Shown here: piece after piece, positions 9,059 to 17,865 of the stretch
Layout of the letters: each line of letters starts with the position of its first letter
Numbering within the stretch: position 1 is the first letter of the stretch
NCBI GenBank assembly: GCA_965284435.1
Contig: OZ260083.1
Span: forward strand, 2,976,001-3,040,000
Direction: 5' to 3'
Source: CAIYZT01 sp947461435
Lineage (GTDB): Bacteria > Pseudomonadota > Alphaproteobacteria > Rhodobacterales > Rhodobacteraceae
DNA length: 64,000 nucleotides
Translations under genes and position numbers: made by a program
Notes under the pieces: generated by a model
Seen by the model: the letters and a program-made list of their open reading frames with translations, nothing else
Database searches by the model: none
Told to the model about the DNA's origin: nothing

Positions 9059-9119
9059 ACCTCTTTAGCGGCTTTTTTTAACGTGGCCCGCAATCCGGTA
9101 ACAAAGCGCCACACCGGCT
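9059..9119 (-). ncRNA. SAM-II riboswitch upstream of metZ
   Basis: The minus strand reads GTGGCGCTTTG, then CCGGATTGCGGGCCACG, then TTAAA and GCCGCTAAAG, the compact SAM-II layout. The P1 stem is GTGGC (9108-9112) with GCCAC (9083-9087). The loop CTTT (9103-9106) can pair with AAAG (9063-9066), giving the H-type pseudoknot that binds S-adenosylmethionine. SAM-II elements are known ahead of methionine-synthesis genes in alphaproteobacteria. The aptamer ends 15 nt before the leader terminator. Confidence 0.92.
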
Positions 9120-9247
9120 AATTACGCCTGCGCCAAGCCTTGGTCAATGCCCCGATCACAAGTTGTCATTCTTCTGTCACCCCGACGTTGCACGGATGTT
9201 GCTCCGCACGTGCACAAATCGAACATGATTTGTGGAAGGTGCCCCGC

Positions 9248-10180
9248 ATGCCAAAAACCGTTCGCCCGCCTATGGATCCAATCGCAGCGAATCTGGAATC
9301 CGACGGTCTGAACGTTGACCTCATCGCATTAAGGACGGCGCTCGAATGTCTTCCTGATACAGCGCCGGTCGTGGTCTTAATTCACGGCTACCGGTTTCAC
9401 CCCGGGCGTCCAACACAATGTCCACATCGCCACATTTTGTCATGTCGGCCCGATATCAAGGATGGCCGCGAAATCAGTTGGCCAATTCAGTTGGGGCTGG
9501 ATGGGCGACAGGGACTTGCAATCGCTTTAGGCTGGCCCGCCGGGGGAACACTCTGGCAGGCCCACACGCAAGCGGCAAAGGCGGGCGCGGCACTTGCCAC
9601 CTTCGCCGATCTCTTCCATGAAATCGCCCCCTCTCGACGTTTGAACGTTGTCGCCCATTCCTTCGGCACGCGGGTCGCACTGACCGCGCTGATCCGTGCA
9701 AAGCCGAACCGCTTTTCCCGCATGATCTTGTTGTCGGGCGCTGAAACGCGCAGCATGGCCCGGGCAGCAATGGCAAGTCCGGCCGCGCAAGGCGTAGATG
9801 TCATCAACGTGACCTCTCGCGAAAATGATCTGTTTGACGCAGCCTTTGAATGGCTTTTGCATGCTGGGCGTCATTGGTCCATCGGTCAAGGGTTGGGTAC
9901 AAGCCTGTCCAACTGGCATGATCTTTGGATCGATCACCGGCTGAACTTGATAGCACTGGCAAAAAGTGGCTTTGTTTTGACACCGCCAAAAGGACGTATT
10001 TCCCATTGGTCGCCCTACTTGCGACCAGGAGTCTTCGCACTTTACCGGGCGTTGCTGCAAGGCGATTTGGCGCCCGCAGCTTTACCACATGCCGTACCGG
10101 CACGGCGTTGGTCCCTTTTATTCTCTCGCAGAACAGGCAGCTCCGATCACTTGGGCGCCGCAGCTCAAGCGGTGCCCTGA
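9248..10180 (+). CDS. Alpha/beta hydrolase family protein
   Basis: A 310-residue probable cytoplasmic hydrolase. The nucleophile elbow is visible as VAHSFGTRVAL and an oxyanion-region signature as VVVLIHGYRF. The DUF900-like layout suggests an esterase or lipase, but the substrate is unknown. I place the start at MPKTVRPP because GGAAGG lies 8 nt ahead; the longer frame from 9140 would run back into the metZ promoter region. It diverges from metZ and its 3' end overlaps the convergent membrane gene by 16 bp. Confidence 0.75.
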   Translation: MPKTVRPPMDPIAANLESDGLNVDLIALRTALECLPDTAPVVVLIHGYRFHPGRPTQCPHRHILSCRPDIKDGREISWPIQLGLDGRQGLAIALGWPAGGTLWQAHTQAAKAGAALATFADLFHEIAPSRRLNVVAHSFGTRVALTALIRAKPNRFSRMILLSGAETRSMARAAMASPAAQGVDVINVTSRENDLFDAAFEWLLHAGRHWSIGQGLGTSLSNWHDLWIDHRLNLIALAKSGFVLTPPKGRISHWSPYLRPGVFALYRALLQGDLAPAALPHAVPARRWSLLFSRRTGSSDHLGAAAQAVP

Positions 10181-10791
10181 GTGCCGCCGCGCACTGTTTC
10201 GTACAAACTGTGCAAAATCAGACGCGACATCAGCGGCAAGATCCCAAAATACAGCAGCCAGACCGTTGGATCGAACTGCGCGATCAAGGTTTCGTTCAGA
10301 AGGACCATACTCAAGTAATAAATTACCAAGGTCTGCGACATGATCTGCTCGGCGCGCGGCAGAACCAAACCGGGCCAACTAGACTTGATTATGCGATGTG
10401 CCCCATCCACGACGTCCAAAGCATGCAAAGCCGCCATCGTCAGAAAATAGACGCTCAGAAACCTTTGGCACCAGATTGGCTGTCCTTGCCAGATCAGCGT
10501 AGCCATGATCCCCGGCCCGGCAACCAAAACCAGTGCAGCGACGCCGCGCGGTGAAGCCGCGTTGCAAAGTTTCAGAACCAAAATGTCAAATCGGAGTGAA
10601 AGTCGCGCGGCCATCGCCAGCACGAACGCGCACATGAACGCATCGGCCCGATTATCGAACAGGATTTGAAACATTGGCCAGCTGAGCATGAGGATCAGGG
10701 CAGGCAAAATCAATAGCGGGTCGATCGTAAGCTGTTTTCGCACAAATTCGACGAATGCGTCCAAAGCCCCCAAGATGTGTTCAAACAGCAT
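10165..10791 (-). CDS. Polytopic membrane protein of unknown function
   Basis: About 208 residues with at least four hydrophobic segments (PLLILPALILMLSW, ADAFMCAFVLAMAA, RGVAALVLVAGPGIMATLIW and others) and a basic C-terminus. I do not recognise the family. I prefer the start MLFEHILG because GAGGGG precedes it; an ATG five codons upstream (10806) is the alternative. It lies downstream of yciB on the same strand but 134 bp separate them, so co-transcription is uncertain. Confidence 0.65.
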   Translation of the reverse strand: MLFEHILGALDAFVEFVRKQLTIDPLLILPALILMLSWPMFQILFDNRADAFMCAFVLAMAARLSLRFDILVLKLCNAASPRGVAALVLVAGPGIMATLIWQGQPIWCQRFLSVYFLTMAALHALDVVDGAHRIIKSSWPGLVLPRAEQIMSQTLVIYYLSMVLLNETLIAQFDPTVWLLYFGILPLMSRLILHSLYETVRGGTQGTA

Positions 10792-10925
10792 GATCTTACC
10801 CCTCATCGTCGACCATTGATTAAGATCAATTAACCAATTTTCGAGACGCGGAGCGGCTTTTTTCGCGGCAAAACTATGGCGACTTCAGCCTATCGTGCAA
10901 CTGTCCATCTCAATGTCGGAAACAG

Positions 10926-11546
10926 TCAGTTGGCATCGTCGTCTGGCGAGACGTCCTCAGGCAGGGCGAAGCGTTGGATAAGCCGATACTGCGATGCGAT
11001 AAAGGCGATGGGCGCCAAGGTCAGAGCGAAGGTCTTGAATGTCACCCAGTGCTCTGTGCTGACGTTGCGCCAAACAAGTTCGTTGGCTACGGCAAGGCCT
11101 AAAAAGAAGAACGCAAAACGCCATGTCAACTTCATCCATCCTTCTGGTGTCAGCGGTAAACCTTCTTCCATCACCGTTCGCAAATAGCTTTGACCGCGCA
11201 GCAATCCAAGCATCAGAAGTCCAGCAAAAACCGTATAGATGAAGGTCGGTTTCATCTTGATGAAATGTTCATCATTCAGCCAAATCGACAACCCTCCCAT
11301 GACAACGACGATAACCAAGGTGACCATCTGCATGACAGACAGCCGTCCTTCGATCCGCCACAGGATTGCCGATGTCACAAGGATCAATCCAACAAACAGG
11401 GCAGTGGTTACAATGAACCCGGAATAATCCGTCCCAAAGATATGAAAGGTTTTGTCCTTCAGCCGCCCAAAGACCAGAAAGAACAGGATGATTGGCCCAA
11501 GTTCCAACCCCAGCTTCACCCAAGTGTTGGTCTTCTTACCGCTCAT
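10926..11546 (-). CDS. yciB: Inner membrane-spanning protein YciB (septation protein A family)
   Basis: 206 residues with about five membrane segments. The opening WVKLGLELGPIILFFLVF and the later KMKPTFIYTVFAGLLMLGL and WRFAFFFLGLAVANELVWR match YciB/IspZ. The family sits in the inner membrane and affects cell envelope integrity and septation. A strong GGAAGGAG ribosome-binding site lies inside the end of the preceding gene, and the start overlaps the EamA stop by 4 bp. The EamA-yciB pair next to ftsY is a recurring arrangement in Rhodobacterales, from memory. Confidence 0.9.
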   Translation of the reverse strand: MSGKKTNTWVKLGLELGPIILFFLVFGRLKDKTFHIFGTDYSGFIVTTALFVGLILVTSAILWRIEGRLSVMQMVTLVIVVVMGGLSIWLNDEHFIKMKPTFIYTVFAGLLMLGLLRGQSYLRTVMEEGLPLTPEGWMKLTWRFAFFFLGLAVANELVWRNVSTEHWVTFKTFALTLAPIAFIASQYRLIQRFALPEDVSPDDDAN

Positions 11547-12433
11547 CTTGATGCTCCTTCCACAATCAACGCGCCAGCGGCGATCATCGCCATCAGCATT
11601 GTGCGCACAATCCCCACTTTTTCGCCAAGTACAAGCCAGCCGATCAGGGCCGCAAACACGGTTGATGTTTCTCGCAAAACGGCCGCTTCGCCAACCTTGT
11701 CCAAACGTGTGGCAAGCATGATCGAACCAAAGCTGAACGCGCCAAGGACCGAGCGCCCGAACAAAGGCCGCACTTGGGCCGCAGATAATGTGATCAAGCG
11801 CCGTGACATCAGCGCGGGAATGAAAAAGCCGTCAATGAAGAAAAACCACGCCAAAAAAGTAAAGGGATTTGCCGTCGCCCGGATGCCCCAAGCATCAAAG
11901 GTGGTGTAAGCGGCAACCATTGCACCCGTTGCCAAGGCGAAGCCGAGGGCGGGGGCCAATGTCTCTCGCTGCTCTACCAAATGCCGCGCGTTATAAAGCG
12001 CAAGTGCAAGGATGCCCCCTGTAAGCACCGCCACTCCGGCCCATTGCAGAGGTGCGTAAACCTCCCCGAAGACCAGGCCCGCGGCGGCGACGGTGAACAA
12101 AGGGCCTGTGCCTCGCACAACTGGATAAACAACAGTATAAGCACCGCGATCATAGGTCATGGCTTGCAAGACCTTGTAGATTGCGTGAATCACAAAGGCT
12201 CCTGCAAAGATCGGCCACATGTGCGGCTCTGGCCAAGGCACGACGAAAAGGGCGAAGGGAGCGGCGATCAGGCCGTAGGTCAGGTCAATCCCTGCACGTG
12301 ACACCCAAGGGTCATGCGTGCCTTTTTGCAAGGCCCCGAAAAGCGCATGCAAAAGTGCAGCAAGAAGCGCGAGGGCAAGCGCCAAATGCCGACCGGCATC
12401 TGTTCCTTCCAAGGAAATCAGAAAGTCAGCCAT
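11543..12433 (-). CDS. EamA/DMT-superfamily transporter
   Basis: 296 residues with about ten hydrophobic segments in two EamA-like halves, for example HALFGALQKG and VRGTGPLFTVAAAGLVFGE in the first and LRETSTVFAALIGWLVLGEKVG in the second. The E(T/R)GP and VLGE patterns are typical of drug/metabolite transporters. The substrate is unknown. It overlaps yciB by ATGA and follows ftsY after 24 bp, so ftsY, this gene and yciB are probably one transcript. Confidence 0.88.
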   Translation of the reverse strand: MADFLISLEGTDAGRHLALALALLAALLHALFGALQKGTHDPWVSRAGIDLTYGLIAAPFALFVVPWPEPHMWPIFAGAFVIHAIYKVLQAMTYDRGAYTVVYPVVRGTGPLFTVAAAGLVFGEVYAPLQWAGVAVLTGGILALALYNARHLVEQRETLAPALGFALATGAMVAAYTTFDAWGIRATANPFTFLAWFFFIDGFFIPALMSRRLITLSAAQVRPLFGRSVLGAFSFGSIMLATRLDKVGEAAVLRETSTVFAALIGWLVLGEKVGIVRTMLMAMIAAGALIVEGASR

Positions 12434-12457
12434 CGCTTCGGTCGGTTTGCCGAATAG

Positions 12458-13477
12458 TCATCCATCCAATCCAACCAAGGCGCGCGCAAAATCCTCGGGG
12501 TCGAAAGGGGCGAGGTCGTCGATCTGTTCACCGACCCCAATGGCATGAATCGGCAGTCCAAACTTGTCGGCAAGACTGACCAGAACACCGCCTTTGGCCG
12601 TACCATCCAGCTTTGTCATCACAAGTCCCGACACGTCAGCGATTTTGCGAAAAACTTCGACTTGCATCAACGCGTTTTGTCCCGTCGTGGCATCTAGGAC
12701 CAGCAGTGTATTATGCGGGGCTGTGGGATCTTTCTTGCGAAGAACCCGCACGATCTTGGCCAACTCCTCCATCAGATCCTGCCGATTTTGCAAACGGCCG
12801 GCGGTATCGATCAAAAGCAAATCGGCGCCTTCGTCTTGCGCTCTGGCCAAGGCATCAAAGGCCAAGGACGCAGGATCGCTGCCTTCCGGCGCGGTCATTA
12901 CCGGTACACCGGCGCGCTGCCCCCAAACCTGCAATTGCTCCACGGCGGCCGCTCGAAAAGTATCGCCAGCCGCAATGATCACTGTCTTTCCGGCCGTCCG
13001 AAATTGACTGGCTAACTTTCCAATCGTGGTGGTCTTCCCGGATCCGTTCACCCCAACCACCAAAACCACCTGTGGTTTGGTTGGATAAATTGGCAGTGGT
13101 CTCGCAACCGGCTCCATGATTCGCGCGATTTCGCTCGACAAGGCCTCTCGAAGTTCGGTGGACGAGATGCGCTTGCCAAACCGTCCCTCTGCGATCTTGG
13201 CGGTTACCCGAACTGCGGTATCAACCCCCATGTCCGAGGCGATTAGCACCTCTTCAAGGCTTTCGAGCATCGCATCGTCCAAGGTCCTTCGCGGTTCGTC
13301 TGTGCGGCCCAAAAGTCGCCCTATTAACCCCGGCTTTTCGCTCGAAGATGAAGATTGAAATTCGGGCTTCATGCCAGTTACATCATCACCCGGCAGGCCG
13401 ACCAAAGCGTCCAATCCCTCGCCCAACTTGTCGGACGAACGGAACATTCGCTCTTTCAGCTTTTTGAAAAAGGACAT
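12458..13477 (-). CDS. ftsY: Signal recognition particle receptor FtsY
   Basis: 339 residues. FtsY docks SRP-ribosome complexes to the inner membrane and hydrolyses GTP with Ffh. Visible NG-domain motifs are GVNGSGKTTTIGKLA (G1), DTFRAAA, LIDTAGR and TKLDGTAKGG. The N-terminal A domain is short, as in alphaproteobacteria. I place the start at MSFFKKLKERMF, the usual opening, rather than the longer frame from 13543. The gene is the likely head of the EamA-yciB operon. Confidence 0.96.
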   Translation of the reverse strand: MSFFKKLKERMFRSSDKLGEGLDALVGLPGDDVTGMKPEFQSSSSSEKPGLIGRLLGRTDEPRRTLDDAMLESLEEVLIASDMGVDTAVRVTAKIAEGRFGKRISSTELREALSSEIARIMEPVARPLPIYPTKPQVVLVVGVNGSGKTTTIGKLASQFRTAGKTVIIAAGDTFRAAAVEQLQVWGQRAGVPVMTAPEGSDPASLAFDALARAQDEGADLLLIDTAGRLQNRQDLMEELAKIVRVLRKKDPTAPHNTLLVLDATTGQNALMQVEVFRKIADVSGLVMTKLDGTAKGGVLVSLADKFGLPIHAIGVGEQIDDLAPFDPEDFARALVGLDG

Positions 13478-13712
13478 CGGGCCTGCCTTTGATTGTTTGT
13501 TCCTACCTAGTCCTTCGCAACGCCCAAGAAAAGGGGACTCCAAAGCTCGGTTAAAGCCCTCTCAAGGGCCAATAGGCTCGCTCGCAGAAAACCTCAAATC
13601 GACGCCAGAACTTATTTGCTTTGCCCTAAAAAAAGGGAAACCATCTGTTTTGAACCAAGTGCGCCTTGCCTTGGGGCTGTTTTGGCCATGATCTCGTGCG
13701 ATTTTAACGGCA

Positions 13713-14756
13713 ATGAAGCGACATGATCCTCTGCCTCTTTGGGCCTTTGCCCTTGCCGCGTTTGCGCCGCTGCCCCTGTTCGCACTGGGAGTGATCTTCG
13801 GCGGGGCGTGGTCTGTTGCCGGTTTTTTGTATATGACCGCCCTTGCCGCCACCTTGGATCAATTCAAACAACTGTTCATGGGCGATGCACCAGAGGGTGC
13901 AGAGTTTCCTGCTGCAGATGTGATTTTGGGGGTCCTCGCCATCGGTCACATCGTCGCGTTGCCTGTAATGGTCTACGCGATCGCTGGGCCCTCAGGTCTC
14001 AACGGCCTGTCACGCGCGGCCCTGTTTCTGGGATCTGCCCTTTGGTTCGGCCAAGTCTCTAACCCGATGGCGCACGAGTTGATCCATAAAGGCTCGCGAC
14101 GGTTCTACAATCTGGGCGTTCTGGTCTATGGTACGTTGCTGTTTGGGCACCATGTCTCGGCGCACCGATTGGTTCACCATCGTCATGCCGCCAGTGCGCA
14201 GGATCCAAACTCGGCCCGAGAGGGTGAGGGGTTTTATCGCTTTTTTCTTCGCGCTTGGACCGGCAGCTTCATGTTTGGGCTGCGCGCAGAAAACGAATTG
14301 CGCGCGCGCAATTTCTCTGGCGTGCACCCCTATTGGGCCTACACAGCCCTCGCCTTGGCCAGCCTTTTAACGGGTGCCATCATCGCTGGCTTGCCTGGTG
14401 CGTTGGTTTGGGCAGCGCTGTCATTTCATGCGCAAATCCAATTAATGCTGTCTGACTATGTTCAGCATTATGGCCTATCTAGGCTGCGCTTGCCCAATGG
14501 CAAACTTGAAGCTGTGGCGGCCCGCCATTCCTGGAACGCTCCGTTCTGGTTTTCTTCGGCGCTCATGCTCAACGCGCCGCGACATTCGGATCATCATGCA
14601 AATCCTGCGCGCCCTTACCCGGCGCTACGCGTCCCGTTGGCCAATGAAGCCCCAACCTTGCCATGGCCATTGCCTTTGGCTTGCACAATCGCCCTGGTTC
14701 CCCCGCTGTGGAAACGAAAGATACGTCCACACCTCGCCCCGTGGGCGGCGTCATGA
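13713..14756 (+). CDS. alkB: Alkane 1-monooxygenase (AlkB-type, membrane di-iron)
   Basis: 347 residues with six or so membrane segments. The three histidine clusters of AlkB are present: HELIHK near residue 120, HVSAHRLVHHRHA near 150, and NAPRHSDHHANP near 290. Also QHYGL, typical of AlkB, is seen. The enzyme hydroxylates terminal carbons of medium-chain alkanes using electrons from rubredoxin, but no rubredoxin or rubredoxin reductase gene is in this window. No clear ribosome-binding site precedes the ATG. Its TGA overlaps the ATG of the next gene, so the two are coupled. Substrate range cannot be inferred. Confidence 0.88.
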   Translation: MKRHDPLPLWAFALAAFAPLPLFALGVIFGGAWSVAGFLYMTALAATLDQFKQLFMGDAPEGAEFPAADVILGVLAIGHIVALPVMVYAIAGPSGLNGLSRAALFLGSALWFGQVSNPMAHELIHKGSRRFYNLGVLVYGTLLFGHHVSAHRLVHHRHAASAQDPNSAREGEGFYRFFLRAWTGSFMFGLRAENELRARNFSGVHPYWAYTALALASLLTGAIIAGLPGALVWAALSFHAQIQLMLSDYVQHYGLSRLRLPNGKLEAVAARHSWNAPFWFSSALMLNAPRHSDHHANPARPYPALRVPLANEAPTLPWPLPLACTIALVPPLWKRKIRPHLAPWAAS

Positions 14757-15151
14757 AACCTTGGCCGATCCTTGTCTTTCTGTCCTCTGCCGCTTGGTGC
14801 CAAGATTTGGATTCCGCGTTAACCGCTGAGCAATTCGATGCCTATGTGACTGGAAAAACGCTGTTTTGGTCTTTTGAGGGTCAAGCATGGGGAACAGAAG
14901 AATACCTACCCGGTCGCCTTGTTCAATGGGCCAGTCAACCGGGGGAATGTCAGATTGGTCGGTGGTATGAAGAGGCTGGACAGATTTGTTTCCGCTACGA
15001 TGGCGGCGAGGCCCCGTCGTGCTGGATCTTTCGCGCGACGATCACAGGATTGACGGCCGATCTTCAAGGACCAAAGGGACCTTTCTTGCTGCAAGAAGCC
15101 GGCCAAGCCAATGATGGGCTCGATTGTCCCGGGCCAGACGTCGGGGTTTGA
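14753..15151 (+). CDS. Small secreted protein coupled to alkB
   Basis: 132 residues. Residues 1-18 are a signal peptide (MKPWPILVFLSSAAWC) and the mature part has FDAYVTGKTLFW, YLPGRLVQW and five further cysteines. I recall this type as a conserved Rhodobacteraceae protein of unknown function, but the match is not certain. The start is set by its ATGA overlap with the alkB stop; the longer frame from 14663 runs back through alkB. The coupling suggests joint expression rather than a shared pathway. Confidence 0.75.
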   Translation: MKPWPILVFLSSAAWCQDLDSALTAEQFDAYVTGKTLFWSFEGQAWGTEEYLPGRLVQWASQPGECQIGRWYEEAGQICFRYDGGEAPSCWIFRATITGLTADLQGPKGPFLLQEAGQANDGLDCPGPDVGV

Positions 15152-15219
15152 GCCCGCGCGCATGGCCCGCAATCGTCTCAAAAGGACCAAGCCATTTCAT
15201 TGGTCGCAGGCGCAACAGA

Positions 15220-16818
15220 TCAGAAAAGACTGCCCTGCCCCGGGCCTGAAGGCGTTTTGGGGCGTTTGACAGCCCCGGTGCTGGCACCCCCCGTTGACGC
15301 CAAGGTTGAGGCCGCATGACCCAAAGTTACGCGGCCATCGTGAAACTCAATTTCAAGGCTCTGGGCGGTTTCAGCCGCCGCTCTGTTCGTCAAGACAACC
15401 CCTTGCCCGCGGACAACAGCATATCCGCGTTTTAGCGTTTCAGCATAGCCCAAGGTCAGTCGCGTCCGGTCCAATGCCTCCAACCGGCGGTCCAATTCTG
15501 CCAGGCGTTTGGCAGGGGCGGAATCCATCCGTGCAGATAGATCGCCCAACTTGATCCGCCCCTCGACGCCGCGCCGCACGGCATCATTGACCAACCGTGA
15601 TAACGCAGGGGCCAAACGGCTGGCCCATTTGTCCAAGCCAGCCTTGGAGGAATCCATCCTTCTAGCCAAGCGCGCCGCCATCGTCTCGTTGGCCCGTTCC
15701 AACCCTTGGCGGCGTCTTTCGATCAAGCTCAACAAGGTCTGCGGGCGCAAAACGCCGGCCCGAGACTCAAACACACTACGTTTTCGAGCGACGCCCAGCC
15801 CCAAGGCCGATCCCAGTTTTCCAGACCACAGATCAAGCCGCTGACCCGGACCTTGCACAAGACTTTCTGGTCGGGGCAAAGCACGCCCAAGATCCCTTAA
15901 CCGTTCTGTGCGTCGTCCAAGGCCCATGACCACGAACCGGATCAACCGGGCGCCCAGGGCTTCATTGGTCGCCAAAAGCTCAAGCCGGACGGGAACGGCA
16001 AGTTCAGCCGCCGCCGTCGGCGTTGGGGCCCTTAAATCGGCCGCATAGTCGATCAACGTCGTGTCAGTCTCATGTCCGACGGCACTGATCAGTGGGATGT
16101 TTGATGCCGCTGCCGCGCGCACGACGATCTCTTCGTTGAACCCCCAAAGATCCTCCAGGCTGCCTCCGCCCCGTGCGACGATGATCACATCTGGCCGTCG
16201 AACGTTTCCCCCCGGCTCAATCGCATTGAACCCACGAATGGCTGCCGCGACCTCAGAGGCGCAGGCCTGTCCTTGCACCGCCACTGGCCAGATCAAAACG
16301 TGCCGCGGAAACCGATCGGCAAGCCGATGAAGAATGTCCCGGATCACCGCCCCTGATGGCGAGGTGACAACCCCGATGACTTCCGGCAAATAGGGGATCG
16401 GCTTTTTGCGCGTCTGGTCGAACAAACCCTCAGCACTCAGGGCCGCCCGGCGCTTCTCCAGCATGGCCATCAAAGCCCCTGCGCCCGCCGGGACTACATC
16501 CTCGACAATCAACTGATACTTGGATTGGCCCGGAAAGGTGGTCATCCGCCCGGTCGCGATAACTTCCATTCCTTCCTCGGGACGCACCTGCATGCGCGCG
16601 ACCTGCCCTTTCCAGCTTACGGCATCCAAACTGGCCTTGTCGTCCTTGAGGGCAAAATACAAATGACCCGACGCGGGCCTTGAAAGACGTCCAACCTCGC
16701 CGCGGACGCGCACCAGACCAAATTCACCCTCGATCACCTTTTTGACCGCCCCCGACAATTCGGACACGGTGAATTCTGGGCCATTGCTGGGCGCGGGGTC
16801 GGTTTCGAACAAATCCAT
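15220..16818 (-). CDS. xseA: Exodeoxyribonuclease VII large subunit
   Basis: 532 residues. XseA is the catalytic subunit of exonuclease VII, which degrades single-stranded DNA to oligonucleotides. An N-terminal OB-fold (about residues 15-110, VRVRGEVGRLSRPASGHLYFALKD) is followed by the catalytic region with VITSPSGAVIRDILHRL-like sequence, IIVARGGGSLEDLWGFNEE and a long coiled C-terminus. I start at MDLFETDP, 10 codons inside the longest frame. No xseB is in the window. Confidence 0.95.
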   Translation of the reverse strand: MDLFETDPAPSNGPEFTVSELSGAVKKVIEGEFGLVRVRGEVGRLSRPASGHLYFALKDDKASLDAVSWKGQVARMQVRPEEGMEVIATGRMTTFPGQSKYQLIVEDVVPAGAGALMAMLEKRRAALSAEGLFDQTRKKPIPYLPEVIGVVTSPSGAVIRDILHRLADRFPRHVLIWPVAVQGQACASEVAAAIRGFNAIEPGGNVRRPDVIIVARGGGSLEDLWGFNEEIVVRAAAASNIPLISAVGHETDTTLIDYAADLRAPTPTAAAELAVPVRLELLATNEALGARLIRFVVMGLGRRTERLRDLGRALPRPESLVQGPGQRLDLWSGKLGSALGLGVARKRSVFESRAGVLRPQTLLSLIERRRQGLERANETMAARLARRMDSSKAGLDKWASRLAPALSRLVNDAVRRGVEGRIKLGDLSARMDSAPAKRLAELDRRLEALDRTRLTLGYAETLKRGYAVVRGQGVVLTNRAAAETAQSLEIEFHDGRVTLGHAASTLASTGGASTGAVKRPKTPSGPGQGSLF

Positions 16819-16880
16819 ATGCCTTATTTGCCTCAGGCTGTGACTCAACGCAATCCAATCCCGCGCAAGACAATGGCCCG

Positions 16881-17660
16881 TTAGTAACCCGCAGTCATTC
16901 CAAAATCGATTGGCAAGGCGGCCCCAGTGATCGCCGACGCCTCAGCCGAGACCAGATATGCTGCGAAAGAAGCGATTTCTTGAGGTGTGATGAAGCGCGC
17001 AGCGGCGCCTTGTGGATATTGCATCAACAGGCGGTCTTTATAGGCCTTGGGATCGCCGTCGCCGTAAGTCTCGGCCTGAAACTCAATCATGGGGGTGGCA
17101 ACATCTGCCGGGCATAGCGCATTAACTCTGATGCGGCGCGGGGCAAGATCCAGCGCAAGCGCCTTGGTCAGCAACACCAATCCCCCCTTTGATGCTGAGT
17201 AAACACTCGCCCCCTTATTTCCGACAAGCCCCGCGTCAGAGGCGATATTCAAGATCGCCGCACCCTCGGGCAGATGAGGCAAGGCGGCTTGTATCATCAA
17301 AAACGGACCCTTCAGATTGACATCCATGACCAGATCCCAATCTGCCTCGCTCATCGACTCTGGGGCGCCCTCTCTCCAAACACCTGCGGCATTTATCAGA
17401 ACATCCAGCCGGCCGCCCCAGGCCATGGTGGTCGCGACGCATTGACAGCACGAGGCCCGGTTGCGCAAATCCAAGGGCACAGCGCAGGCCACATGTCCAG
17501 CCGCCGACAAGGCCTGTTCGCCCTGATATAACGGATCCAATGGCAGATCGGACAAAGCGACGGCGTAGCCGGTGCGCGCCAATGCCTCAGCGATCGCCCG
17601 TCCCATTCCTCCCGCGCCTCCGGCGATAAGGGCAACAGGTCTAGATGGGGTGGTTGGCAT
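16881..17660 (-). CDS. Short-chain dehydrogenase/reductase
   Basis: 259 residues with a classical SDR plan. The dinucleotide loop is GGAGGMGRAIAEAL, followed by NAAG (about 88-91), the catalytic-serine region NIASDAG and the YSASKGG motif with catalytic Tyr and Lys. The C-terminus ends ITGAALPIDFGMTAGY. It reduces or oxidises an unknown alcohol or carbonyl in the cytoplasm. It shares a divergent 205-bp spacer with purD. Confidence 0.88.
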   Translation of the reverse strand: MPTTPSRPVALIAGGAGGMGRAIAEALARTGYAVALSDLPLDPLYQGEQALSAAGHVACAVPLDLRNRASCCQCVATTMAWGGRLDVLINAAGVWREGAPESMSEADWDLVMDVNLKGPFLMIQAALPHLPEGAAILNIASDAGLVGNKGASVYSASKGGLVLLTKALALDLAPRRIRVNALCPADVATPMIEFQAETYGDGDPKAYKDRLLMQYPQGAAARFITPQEIASFAAYLVSAEASAITGAALPIDFGMTAGY

Positions 17661-17865
17661 GGGGTCCTCCGTTTGGCGCAGTGGCTGTCACTACCTGATC
17701 ACCCCCCTAGGTTCCTCGCAAGCCCATGCGCGGCCAAACCCGCTCTGGCAAATCCACGGGGCGGCAATAGGCGAACTTTCAAGGTTCCGATCGGCTCGCT
17801 TGCCCCTTTGCAGCGAGGTGGCTATCACACAGCACCGAGTCGGCGCAGCCTTAAGGAGAGTGTCC

